NCBI RefSeq assembly: GCF_003336705.1 | Contig: NZ_QMDL01000003.1 | Coordinates: 372,211 to 436,210 of the forward strand | DNA: 64,000 bases | Source: Marinobacter litoralis | GTDB lineage: Bacteria; Pseudomonadota; Gammaproteobacteria; Pseudomonadales; Oleiphilaceae | Direction: 5' to 3' | Shown here: positions 1 to 8,061 of the stretch, piece by piece | Position numbering within the stretch: the first letter of the stretch is position 1 | How the letters are laid out: every line of letters starts with the position of its first letter | Made by a program: the position numbers and the translations under genes | Notes under the pieces: generated by a model | Databases searched by the model: none | Seen by the model: the letters and a program-made list of their open reading frames with translations, nothing else | What the model was told of the DNA's origin: nothing

Positions 1-433
1 CAATGCCTTTGCTGCGCAGGAAGGCTTCCAGTGCACCGGCGTCGGCTTTCAGTTCACGGTAACTTTTACGCAATACCGGGCGGGTTTCACAGTAGGCGAC
101 GACCGCCTCTTTGTCTGCATGATCATTATCCGCCCAGCGCAGCAAATTGGCAGCGAAGTTCAGTTTCATACCCGGGAACCATTCGGCACCCGGCATTTTT
201 CGGCTACCCAACACCCGGGTAGCCGGCTTATCACAGATCAACCCACAGTAGTCCCAGACTTTCTCCCAGAAGGTTTCCAGTTCGTCGATCGACCACTGAT
301 GCAACGCGTGGTAATCGGCAAATGGGCCGTGTCCGTCTTGCTCGAGCCAGTGTTTAAACCGGCCCATTCGTGACTCGGCCAACGTGGTTTCTGTCGGAGT
401 CCATACCACCGCTGATTGTTCTGATGCACTCAT
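1..433 (-). CDS. Acetoacetyl-CoA synthetase, N-terminal part (cut by window edge)
   Basis: The first 144 codons of an AMP-forming acyl-CoA synthetase read leftward; the rest lies outside the window. The start is the ATG at 433, giving MSASEQSAVVWTPTETTLAE. The frame continues with features of acetoacetyl-CoA synthetases such as RMGRFKHWLEQDG and GAEWFPGMKLNFAANLLRW. The family activates acetoacetate to acetoacetyl-CoA with ATP. It is the last visible gene of the leftward dctPQM-bdhA operon, starting 16 bp after the bdhA stop, which fits conversion of 3-hydroxybutyrate to acetoacetate and then acetoacetyl-CoA. The AMP-binding core cannot be checked because it is off the window. Confidence 0.85.
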   Translation of the reverse strand, partial: MSASEQSAVVWTPTETTLAESRMGRFKHWLEQDGHGPFADYHALHQWSIDELETFWEKVWDYCGLICDKPATRVLGSRKMPGAEWFPGMKLNFAANLLRWADNDHADKEAVVAYCETRPVLRKSYRELKADAGALEAFLRSKGI

Positions 434-449
434 CGGTCTCTCCGGGTAT

Positions 450-1232
450 TTACTGCATATGCCAACCGTGGCTGACCACCATGGATTGTCCTGTCAAAGC
501 ATTGGATGGGAAGGCCGCCAAATGGACCGCCAGTTCAGACACATCGTCCACGGTTGTAAATTCGCCATCCACGGTATTCTTCAACATAATCTTGCTGATG
601 ACGTCTTGTTCCGAGATCCCCAATTCTTTGGCCTGTTCGGGAATCTGTTTATCCACCAATGGCGTGCGCACAAAGCCGGGGCAAATGATGTTGCTGCGTA
701 CACCAAATTCCGCGCCTTCTTTCGCCACCGCCCGGCACAATCCGAGCATACCGTGCTTGGCCGCCACATACGGTGCTTTCAGGGGCGACGCTTCAAGCGA
801 ATGCACCGAACCCATGTACAGCATAGTGCCGCTGTTTTGCTCGTACATTTGCTGCAAGGCCGCTCTGGTAACCAGGAACGCACCATCCAAATGCACACGC
901 ATCACCTTACTCCATTCAGCATAGGCCAATTTATGTACCGGTCCAATGTGCTGGATACCGGCATTGGCAAGGGCGATATCCAGTCGCCCCCACTTTTCCA
1001 CAATCGCGGCCACGCCTTGGCTTACCGCCGCTTCATCGGTCACATCCATGGCCAGGGACATTGCCGTGCCGCCCGCCTGCTCGATCGCGGCAACGGTGTC
1101 TGCCACGCTGTCCAGTGTAAGATCGGCGACCGCCACGCGGGCACCCTCGCGGGCGAAATGTTCCGCAATGGCACGACCAATACCTCGTCCCGCGCCGGTG
1201 ACTAATGCAGTTTGCTGTTGAAGACGTTTCAT
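450..1232 (-). CDS. bdhA: 3-Hydroxybutyrate dehydrogenase (SDR family)
   Basis: A 260-residue short-chain dehydrogenase that interconverts (R)-3-hydroxybutyrate and acetoacetate with NAD(H) in the cytoplasm. Visible are the Rossmann motif TGAGRGIG near the N-terminus, an ANAG motif in mid-protein, the catalytic region with Ser in YMGSVHS and Tyr/Lys in YVAAKHG, and the C-terminal VVSHGWHMQ typical of bacterial BdhA. The ATG at 1232 is preferred over the adjacent GTG at 1235 because GGGGA lies just upstream. It sits between dctM and the acetoacetyl-CoA synthetase, so transport, oxidation and CoA activation appear to be encoded together. Another SDR alcohol dehydrogenase is possible, but the C-terminus and context favour BdhA. 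Confidence 0.88.
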   Translation of the reverse strand: MKRLQQQTALVTGAGRGIGRAIAEHFAREGARVAVADLTLDSVADTVAAIEQAGGTAMSLAMDVTDEAAVSQGVAAIVEKWGRLDIALANAGIQHIGPVHKLAYAEWSKVMRVHLDGAFLVTRAALQQMYEQNSGTMLYMGSVHSLEASPLKAPYVAAKHGMLGLCRAVAKEGAEFGVRSNIICPGFVRTPLVDKQIPEQAKELGISEQDVISKIMLKNTVDGEFTTVDDVSELAVHLAAFPSNALTGQSMVVSHGWHMQ

Positions 1233-1287
1233 CACAGTCCCCTTATTGTTGTTTCGTTATTGTCTGTCGTTAACACTGCAAATGGGT

Positions 1288-2658
1288 TCAAGAGCCGCCG
1301 TAGACTTCGTTAGGCAGCCAGGTCGCCAACGGCTCAAACCAGAACACCAACGCCAACGCCAGTATTTGCAATGCGATGAAGGGCAATACGCCCAGATAAA
1401 TGTCCCGGGTGGTGATTTCCGGCGGACACACTCCTTTGATGTAAAACAGCGAAAATCCGACCGGCGGGGTCAAGAAGGAGGTTTGCAGGCAAATGGCAAA
1501 CATGATCGCAAACCACACGGGCTCGACGCCCATCTTGAACAGTACCGGCGCTACCAGCGGCAGGACGATCAAGGTGATCTCGACCCAATCCAGGAAAAAG
1601 CCCAGCAGGAAGGTAATGAACAGCACCGTCAGCAACACACCGGTGGTTCCAAAGGGCAAGCCGGTAATGGCCCCCTCAATGACCTCATCACCTCCCAAAC
1701 CGCGCAGCACCGACGCAAATACCGTGGCACCGATGAAGATGCCAAAGATAAACGCCGAGGTTCGGCTGGTCTGATACAGAGACTCTTTCAGGGTTTCCAT
1801 GTTCAGGCGCTTGCTGACAAAAGCCATCAACAATGCGCCCCCGGCACCCACAGCTGAAGCTTCGGTGGTGGTGGCGATCCCGAAGAAAATAGACCCCAAC
1901 ACCGCGATGATCAGCACCATCGGCGGCAATACCGCCTGAACCACACCAAGAATGGCCCTGGCATCCAGCGGCTCACGATTCTCTGGCGCGGGGGCCAGAT
2001 CTTTTTTTATGAAAGAGGCGATCAGGATGTACAAAATGTACATGGCTCCGAGCATCACACCGGGAATCAGAGCGCCCATGAACAACTTACCCACAGAGGC
2101 ATCCGACGTACCCAGCCGGTCGGCCATCAGTACCAGCATGATGCTGGGCGGCACCAGAATGCCCAAGGTGCCTACCGAACAAGCGGTTCCCACCGCCAGC
2201 GACTTGTTGTACTTGGCCTGCATCATGGGTCCCAGAGACAACATACCTAGCAGCACTACCGAGGCACCGACAATGCCGGTAGATGCCGCCAGTAACACGC
2301 CAACGATGACCACCGTCACGGCATAGCCGCCACGCAATGGCCCTAACACGCGAACCAGGCTGTGCATCAGTTTCTCGGCTATGCCGGAGCGGTCCAGCAT
2401 GATGCCCATGAAGATAAACATGGGCAGCGCCACCATCAGTTCATTGGCGACAATGCCGTAGATTCTGGCATCCAGCACGCCAATGGTGCCTTGCCAGGTA
2501 AACCAGATCGGGGAGTCGAAATACTCCACCATCACATGTCCGACGATGCCGAACACCAATCCAATACCGGCCAGCGACCAGGCCACCGGGAAGCCCAGCA
2601 ACAGCAGAAACATGAAGCTGGCAAACATGGCGATTACTAGAATTGCTTCTACACCCAT
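1288..2658 (-). CDS. dctM: TRAP transporter large permease, DctM type
   Basis: A protein of about 456 residues with a dozen or more hydrophobic segments, the ion-coupled permease of a tripartite ATP-independent periplasmic transporter. The sequence shows typical DctM blocks: MGIMLDRSGIAEKLM, ASTGIVGASVVLLGMLSLGP, and LTPPVGFSLFYIKGVCP near the C-terminus. I chose the ATG at 2658 (MGVEAILVIAMF), 16 bp after the dctQ stop and matching usual family starts; an in-frame start at 2709 would overlap dctQ by 35 bp. It forms an operon with dctQ and dctP upstream and bdhA downstream. The substrate cannot be read from the permease, and the neighbours suggest a C4 monocarboxylate. Confidence 0.92.
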   Translation of the reverse strand: MGVEAILVIAMFASFMFLLLLGFPVAWSLAGIGLVFGIVGHVMVEYFDSPIWFTWQGTIGVLDARIYGIVANELMVALPMFIFMGIMLDRSGIAEKLMHSLVRVLGPLRGGYAVTVVIVGVLLAASTGIVGASVVLLGMLSLGPMMQAKYNKSLAVGTACSVGTLGILVPPSIMLVLMADRLGTSDASVGKLFMGALIPGVMLGAMYILYILIASFIKKDLAPAPENREPLDARAILGVVQAVLPPMVLIIAVLGSIFFGIATTTEASAVGAGGALLMAFVSKRLNMETLKESLYQTSRTSAFIFGIFIGATVFASVLRGLGGDEVIEGAITGLPFGTTGVLLTVLFITFLLGFFLDWVEITLIVLPLVAPVLFKMGVEPVWFAIMFAICLQTSFLTPPVGFSLFYIKGVCPPEITTRDIYLGVLPFIALQILALALVFWFEPLATWLPNEVYGGS

Positions 2659-2674
2659 AGCGTCTATCTCATTC

Positions 2675-3292
2675 TCAAGGATTTGGATGGCCGCTGGAGC
2701 GGCGATCATCGTGGGTGGGCGCTATGGCTCTCGGAAAACCAAACAGCAAAGTGGTGCACCGGGTCGCTCGGGAGAATAAAGCCAGCATGACCAGAGCCAG
2801 GCCAAGGGGCAGCATGCTCTTGAAAATAAACCGGTACGGCAGGCCACTGGGTGCCTGCGAACGCTCCTGATAGATCCAGGCCTTCCAGGCGTATGGCACC
2901 AGCGCATCGATCATCATATAAATGATAGGCAACGCCAGAACGATGATTCCCAGCAGCTCTATCCAGGCTTGGGCCTTGAGCGGAAACTTTTCTTTCAACA
3001 CGTCTACACGCACATGGTCATCCCGGACCACTGCGTAGCCCAACGTCAGCATGGTAGCGATGCCGAACAGGTGCCAGGACAGCTCTTCCAGAGCGATCGA
3101 CCCTTGCTCCAGCACATAGCGCGAGAACACATTGGTCAGCACCACCAGCAGCACGCCTATCCACAGCCAGGAGCTGAGCCGGCCGACAGCAACTACGAGG
3201 CAATCCAGCCGCGATGAGAGTGCGTTAGAGGGCAAGCCCTCTTTATCGTGGGGCAGGGTTGGATCACCCACCGGTGTATTGGAGTCCGTCAC
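2675..3292 (-). CDS. dctQ: TRAP transporter small permease, DctQ type
   Basis: A 205-residue membrane protein with four hydrophobic segments (around residues 37-60, 75-90, 112-130 and 155-175) and the family signatures VFSRYVLEQGSIALEELSWH and RDDHVRVDVL. DctQ forms the membrane complex with DctM. The start is a GTG at 3292 preceded by GAGG. It lies between dctP and dctM. The N-terminal cytoplasmic tail of about 30 residues is slightly long for the family, and the C-terminal tail is polar. Confidence 0.88.
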   Translation of the reverse strand: MTDSNTPVGDPTLPHDKEGLPSNALSSRLDCLVVAVGRLSSWLWIGVLLVVLTNVFSRYVLEQGSIALEELSWHLFGIATMLTLGYAVVRDDHVRVDVLKEKFPLKAQAWIELLGIIVLALPIIYMMIDALVPYAWKAWIYQERSQAPSGLPYRFIFKSMLPLGLALVMLALFSRATRCTTLLFGFPRAIAPTHDDRRSSGHPNP

Positions 3293-3372
3293 GTTTACCT
3301 CGATTCTTTCGGATGCAGGGGAGAGCGACAGGCAGCGCGCATCCGCTGCCTGTCATGATCATCATCCAGTGA

Positions 3373-4458
3373 TCAGTCGTACTGGTAGAAAGTCCGGGGC
3401 AAGTAGCCCTTCGAGTGCCAGATGGAGTGGTGTTCCATGAAGTTGCGCTGGCTGGTCAGAACCCGCTTGAACATCGGGTCTTTAGCCGCAATTTCATCCA
3501 GCACTTCGGTGGTGACCTTTTGCAGCTCACGCAGCACTGGCTCTGGTAGGGTTTGGGCGGTTACGCCTTCCTTTTCATAATCACGCAAAGCGGTAGGTTG
3601 CGCCCATTCACTTTGGGCAAAGCCTTTCAGCGTGGCGGCTTCACAGCCCATTTCAATCAACGCACGCGACTCTGGTTCCAGGTCTTCCCAGGCGTCTTTG
3701 TTCACCAATAGGTGCGACGTGGTCAAAGTCTGGTGCCAACCCGGCATGATGTAGTTCTTGATGATCTGATCAAGGCCCAGCATCTTGTCGATTGCAGGCT
3801 GCGAGAACTCGGTCGCGTCAATGGTTTTACGCTCCAGCGCCTGATAGATCTCGCCACCCGGCACCATGGTCACTGAGGCACCGAGTTTCTCCAGCACCTT
3901 ACCGCCGATACCGGCAAAGCGGATCTTCAGGCCGTCGTAGTCTTCCACCCCTTTGATTGGCTTCGCGAACCAGCCGGCACCCTCAGGGCCAATGATGGAA
4001 CACAGCATCGGGTGAATGTTGCGCTCTGCGTAGATTTCTTCCAGCAGTTCCCGGCCATCACCTTCGTAGTACCACGCCAGATAAGCGGGTGGTTCCATGT
4101 TGAACGGGGCTCCGGAATAGAGCGGCAGGGAGGGAATAGTGCCTTGATCGTATCCAACCCAGGTATAACCGGCCGGATATTTGCCACTACCAACGGCATC
4201 CATTATTTCAAACGGTGGAACCAGCTCCCCGGGCTCATAGTAACGCAACTGGATATCACCACCAGAGATGGCCTTGAGGTTCTCACTCAAATGCTTCACC
4301 GGCGTGGTCAGGCCAATCAGATGCGAGGGGAAGGCCAGGGGTACTTGCCAGCGCACTTTCTCGGCGGCGAGTACATCACTGCTGGCGAGACCGCCACTGA
4401 TCACTGCCGCGGCAGTGATCCCATACGTAAGACGAGAGAGCTTTTGCTTGATCGACAT
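3373..4458 (-). CDS. dctP: TRAP transporter substrate-binding protein, DctP/TakP-like
   Basis: A 361-residue periplasmic solute-binding protein. The ATG at 4458 (MSIKQKLSRLTYG) is chosen because AAGGA lies 9-10 nt upstream and it begins a clear signal peptide with probable cleavage after VLAA near residue 33; the longer frame from 4500 adds a charged stretch without a ribosome site. The region GGEIYQALERKTIDATEF resembles the TakP branch, which binds 2-oxo monocarboxylates, rather than the C4-dicarboxylate branch. That fits a monocarboxylate such as 3-hydroxybutyrate or acetoacetate, given bdhA and acetoacetyl-CoA synthetase in the same operon. Transcription probably starts at the sigma-54 promoter about 155 bp upstream. 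The exact ligand is inference. Confidence 0.9.
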   Translation of the reverse strand: MSIKQKLSRLTYGITAAAVISGGLASSDVLAAEKVRWQVPLAFPSHLIGLTTPVKHLSENLKAISGGDIQLRYYEPGELVPPFEIMDAVGSGKYPAGYTWVGYDQGTIPSLPLYSGAPFNMEPPAYLAWYYEGDGRELLEEIYAERNIHPMLCSIIGPEGAGWFAKPIKGVEDYDGLKIRFAGIGGKVLEKLGASVTMVPGGEIYQALERKTIDATEFSQPAIDKMLGLDQIIKNYIMPGWHQTLTTSHLLVNKDAWEDLEPESRALIEMGCEAATLKGFAQSEWAQPTALRDYEKEGVTAQTLPEPVLRELQKVTTEVLDEIAAKDPMFKRVLTSQRNFMEHHSIWHSKGYLPRTFYQYD

Positions 4459-4624
4459 GTATTGGATCCTTCTTGTTGTTGTCGTCCGCCATCCGGCCAT
4501 TCCGCCGGTAAGCTTTTTATAGAATCAGACAACGCTAGAAATCCAACTGGCGCGATTATGTGGTCCAACAGTGTTGCGTCAGTTGTTATTCAAGCGTTGT
4601 TCTGACGTACTACACTCTGAAATC

Positions 4625-4641
4625 AGCAACGCTTATGCCAA
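4625..4641 (-). promoter_or_regulatory. Sigma-54 (-24/-12) promoter of the dctPQM-bdhA operon
   Basis: On the minus strand the sequence TTGGCATAAGCGTTGCT matches the sigma-54 consensus layout, with GG at -24 and GC at -12 in exact spacing and the TTGC box intact. It points toward dctP and predicts a transcript start near 4614. The neighbouring gene is a sigma-54 activator and three repeated palindromic sites lie 70-150 bp upstream, so this is a well supported call for an unaided reading. Confidence 0.82.
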
Positions 4642-4704
4642 GCAACCTAACCCACTGATTAATAATATATTTATTCCAAAATAAAGCTGAGCGATCGTGG
4701 CAAA

Positions 4705-4785
4705 TGTCCGTAAATCCAGACAAAAATCACTAAAAGTCTTAGCTAACTGTCTGAACTTCCGGACAACCGTCCTAATTTCCGGACA
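4705..4785. promoter_or_regulatory. Three upstream activator sites for the sigma-54 regulator
   Basis: Three related 18-bp imperfect palindromes occur at 4705-4722 (TGTCCGTAAATCCAGACA), 4748-4765 (TGTCTGAACTTCCGGACA) and 4768-4785 (CGTCCTAATTTCCGGACA). Their centres are 43 and 20 bp apart, about four and two helical turns, so they lie on one face of the DNA. They sit upstream of the sigma-54 promoter at typical enhancer distance. The last site overlaps the final codons and stop of the regulator gene. The consensus is approximately TGTCyk-n6-CCGGACA. Binding by the adjacent activator is inferred. Confidence 0.75.
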
Positions 4786-6190
4786 ATTTCGCCATTTTTT
4801 CATACAAGACCGAACGAGAAATCCCCAGCAGCTTGGCCGCTCGGGTACGATTACCGCGGCAGGCCGCCAACGCCTCTTCAATGGCCTGGGCTTCGGCTAA
4901 CGCAATAACCCGAGCCAGCGGTCGCACCGGGCGGAACGGCGTTTTCGGGACGGCCTCTGCATCGCCACCGGGCAGTACTTTCAGAATAGCACCTGCATCC
5001 AGAAGTTCACCTTCTTCGCTCATGGTCAGAGCCCGCTCCAGTACGTTCCGTAATTCCCGAATATTTCCCGGCCAATGATAGGCACCCAGAGCGGCAATAC
5101 CGGCATCGGTGATTTCGCCACGCAGGCCTTGGCTTTCACAAATCTCACCCAACAGCACCTCAGACAAGATCCCCAGATCCACCAATCGCTCGCGCAAAGG
5201 CGGTATCCAGATTTCCAGCACGTTCAGTCGGTAATACAAATCGGAACGGAAGCTGCCTTCGGCCATCATCTCGTCAAGATTCCGGCTAGTGGCGGCAATC
5301 ACCCGAACATCCACTGAACTGAGCTTATTCGAACCCAGCGGCTCGATTTCACCCTCCTGCAGCACGCGCAACAGCTTCGCTTGCAGTGGCAGGGGCATGT
5401 CACCGACTTCGTCCAAAAACAACGTGCCGCCGTTGGCCAGCTGGAACTTACCGTCTCGTGTGCGTTTGTCTGCGCCGGTATAGGCCCCGGGAGCAACGCC
5501 GAAGAATTCGGCCTCCAACAGGTTCTCCGGCACCGCCGCCACATTGACCCCGACAAACGGTTTTTCCGCCCGCTCCGAGGCGGAGTGAATCGCCTGTGCC
5601 AACACTTCTTTACCGGTGCCGGTTTCACCCAGCAGCAACACGGGCACGTCTCGCCCGGACGCCAGTCGGGCCCGGCGTTTTACTTCCAGGGCCTGGGGGC
5701 TGGCACCGACAAAATCGGTCAGGCTGTAACGCGTGCCTCGGGTCTTTTTCGCCAGCGCTTTTCGGGCAGCGGCCAGATCCTGGTGCAAACGCCGAAACTT
5801 GGAAACCAGCGGAGTCAACGGCTGGACATCGTCGTAAAGCACAAATGCCACGGCACCCACGACCGCGCCGTTGTCGTCATAATACGGTAAACGTGAAACC
5901 ACTAACTGTTGTTCATTGTGCTCCATGATGTCGAGCAGCATGGGCTTTCCGGTCGCGACCACTTCCGGCATTCGGGTATGCGGAATCACCCGCCAAATTT
6001 CTTTGCCGATGACCGAAGAGGGAGACGGTAATTGCAGCAAATCGGCATAACACTGGTTGATCCAGGTGATGCGGCTCTGCACATCAATTGCGATGGCACC
6101 GGCACTGGCTTGCTCAAACATAGGCGCCATTGCGTCGATCAGCTCACGGGTTAACCCGGTTTTGTTTTTATCGGGGAAAATCTGCTTCAT
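4772..6190 (-). CDS. Sigma-54-dependent transcriptional activator with PAS domain
   Basis: A 472-residue enhancer-binding protein. It has an N-terminal PAS-like sensor (about residues 20-140), a central AAA+ domain with Walker A GETGTGKE, the sigma-54 contact loop as GAYTGA rather than the commoner GAFTGA, Walker B FLDEVGD, and a C-terminal Fis-type helix-turn-helix ([20 protein letters not shown]). There is no response-regulator receiver domain, so it probably senses a ligand or redox state through PAS. It is encoded just upstream of and parallel to dctPQM-bdhA and very likely activates it through the sites at 4705-4785. The stop codon lies inside the third site. Confidence 0.9.
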   Translation of the reverse strand: MKQIFPDKNKTGLTRELIDAMAPMFEQASAGAIAIDVQSRITWINQCYADLLQLPSPSSVIGKEIWRVIPHTRMPEVVATGKPMLLDIMEHNEQQLVVSRLPYYDDNGAVVGAVAFVLYDDVQPLTPLVSKFRRLHQDLAAARKALAKKTRGTRYSLTDFVGASPQALEVKRRARLASGRDVPVLLLGETGTGKEVLAQAIHSASERAEKPFVGVNVAAVPENLLEAEFFGVAPGAYTGADKRTRDGKFQLANGGTLFLDEVGDMPLPLQAKLLRVLQEGEIEPLGSNKLSSVDVRVIAATSRNLDEMMAEGSFRSDLYYRLNVLEIWIPPLRERLVDLGILSEVLLGEICESQGLRGEITDAGIAALGAYHWPGNIRELRNVLERALTMSEEGELLDAGAILKVLPGGDAEAVPKTPFRPVRPLARVIALAEAQAIEEALAACRGNRTRAAKLLGISRSVLYEKMAKLSGN

Positions 6191-6209
6191 GAAAGGCTCG
6201 CCATCGTTG

Positions 6210-6566
6210 CTACAAACGGATGTAGGGTAGCAACGTCAAACTCAGGATAGCGGCAATCGCAATGATTGCCGCAAGAAAAGTCACCGGCCGGGAACGGAAC
6301 TGGTGCCAAAGGCCGGTCTCACCACGCTCACAACGGGCATCGTATTCCTGGCGCTGCTGGGCCAGGCGCCGCGCTTGGTAGTCGTCCAACAAAGCTCTTG
6401 CCCGGGCCGCTTCGTCATCATCGTGCACCCAAAACCCGCCCATACTGATACCCCACCGGCTCGGAGGTGTTTCGTAGTAACGGACATCGTGCTCTTCAAA
6501 CAGCGCGCGGATGTCATCAGCCTCATCATCCGGTACGTTGCGAAGATTCATCAAGTGGTGGGGCAT
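6210..6566 (-). CDS. Small membrane-anchored protein, DUF6164-like
   Basis: A 118-residue protein of unknown function. The N-terminal region (LMNLRNVPDDEADDIRALFE, then YYETPPSRWGISMGGFWV) resembles what I recall as DUF6164 proteins, with a soluble domain followed by one C-terminal transmembrane helix (about residues 96-115, VTFLAAIIAIAAILSLTLLP). It ends 20 bp before the sigma-54 activator on the same strand and may be cotranscribed with it. The start at 6566 has GGAAA upstream. Family assignment is from memory; no catalytic motif is visible. Confidence 0.65.
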   Translation of the reverse strand: MPHHLMNLRNVPDDEADDIRALFEEHDVRYYETPPSRWGISMGGFWVHDDDEAARARALLDDYQARRLAQQRQEYDARCERGETGLWHQFRSRPVTFLAAIIAIAAILSLTLLPYIRL

Positions 6567-6648
6567 AGGGTTTCCGGCTGGCTTCGTTAGCGTCGTTGGC
6601 TATATCCTAGCAGGAAAGCAAACCCGATCGAATTTATCAGGACGCTGC

Positions 6649-8061
6649 ATGAGCCAGAACACCCTCCGTCTGTTGCTGGACGTTGATAACCGCTTCCAGC
6701 GGGACAGGGATCAAGCCCCGGCGTTTCTGCACCGCCGGGACCGTCGCTTTGCCCTCGATTGTGAGCAGCAGGGAATCAGCCCAACCGCCGAACACTGGCT
6801 CGATCACATGCGGCGGCTCAGCGGCCCCGGCAGCGAAGAACAAACCGGGCGTAACGTAGAGAAACAGTGGCGACGCATTAACAGCGGGTTCGCCGCAGCC
6901 GGTGCTGTGTTCGGCGTGCTCACGATGGCAGGCCTGCTTTTCTACGACGGCGGCCAACGTATCAACATTACCGTGCTTCTGGCCTTCGTTCTTTTACAAC
7001 TCCTTCTGGCACTGGCGACCACCGCCCAATCACTGATGGGCTGGCAGCCATGGCGCCGGTTATCCAAACGCCTCATACCCCAATCTCAGGCAAGCGCACT
7101 GATGCCTTTGCAACCGATCCTCATGGCTCGTGCCGGGCATACGGGTGGTGTTGCCTTTGCCCTCACCGGTTTGCTCACTTTGTTCATTTTACTGGTCATT
7201 CAGGATTTGGCGTTTGGCTGGAGTACCACGCTCGATACCGCCGCCGCCAGCTATCATCGCTTAGTTCAAGCCATCGCCTTACCCTGGTCGTCGTTGTGGC
7301 CGGCGGCCGTGCCGTCTCAGGAGCTGATTGAAGCAACCCGATTTTTCCGGGCCGCACCCGCCAGCCAAGGAGCCACCCCGGAGCAATGGGGCAACTGGTG
7401 GCCGTTCGTGGTAATGCTCTGGATTACCTGGGTGATGCTTCCCAGAATGCTACTGTTAGGGTTCAGCCACTGGCTGACAGCCCGCAAAGCTCGCCAACTG
7501 CTGCACAGCCACCCGGGCATGCAAGCGCTGTTGTACCGAATGGAAACCCCGACACTCGACACCGGCAACCAACATAACGATGCGAGCGATCTGCCGGATG
7601 TCCGAACTCAAGCCACCGCCAGCGATCTGTGTAACACCCGTCACCTGATTTGCTGGGCCGGCGCCGGCGAGCCAGAGCTGCCTCAACAGTTAACCATGCA
7701 CGACAGCCAGATTCTGAAAGCCGGAGGCCGAGCGTCGTTAGCCGAAGACGATCTCGTTTTAGCCACACTGGCCAAAGATCTCGCACAAGAAACCTCACCC
7801 GCCGTCATTCTGGTTACCCGCAGCTGGGAGCCACCAACCGGCGAACTGCACGATTTTCTGGAACAAGCCATGGAACAATGGCCTGAAGGATCTCGAGTCA
7901 TGCTTCTGCCCTTGGCAAACAACGCCAATGAGCGCCCTAAAAACCACCTGATTCAACCTTGGCTGCGCTTTACCGAACGGCTTCCCGAGGGCTTCGCGAC
8001 CGTCGCTCTGTTACCGTCCGCGCCGGACACTCCTTACCCGACCGGAGGCTTAGCACCATGA
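6649..8061 (+). CDS. DUF2868 membrane protein
   Basis: A 470-residue protein with several hydrophobic segments in the first 300 residues (around 85-105, 115-135, 178-205 and 265-285) and a soluble C-terminal half. The ATG at 6649 (MSQNTLRLLLDVDNRFQRD) has AGGA upstream; upstream in-frame codons overlap the divergent small gene. It overlaps the next gene by ATGA, so the two are translationally coupled. DUF2868 and DUF3482 proteins are regularly encoded side by side in gammaproteobacteria; the function of the pair is not established. The DUF assignment rests on this pairing and general character. Confidence 0.75.
   Translation: MSQNTLRLLLDVDNRFQRDRDQAPAFLHRRDRRFALDCEQQGISPTAEHWLDHMRRLSGPGSEEQTGRNVEKQWRRINSGFAAAGAVFGVLTMAGLLFYDGGQRINITVLLAFVLLQLLLALATTAQSLMGWQPWRRLSKRLIPQSQASALMPLQPILMARAGHTGGVAFALTGLLTLFILLVIQDLAFGWSTTLDTAAASYHRLVQAIALPWSSLWPAAVPSQELIEATRFFRAAPASQGATPEQWGNWWPFVVMLWITWVMLPRMLLLGFSHWLTARKARQLLHSHPGMQALLYRMETPTLDTGNQHNDASDLPDVRTQATASDLCNTRHLICWAGAGEPELPQQLTMHDSQILKAGGRASLAEDDLVLATLAKDLAQETSPAVILVTRSWEPPTGELHDFLEQAMEQWPEGSRVMLLPLANNANERPKNHLIQPWLRFTERLPEGFATVALLPSAPDTPYPTGGLAP

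Noticed and set aside
3373..4500. dctP start at 4500
   Set aside because: The extra 14 residues are charged and precede a complete signal peptide; the ATG at 4458 has AAGGA at proper spacing.
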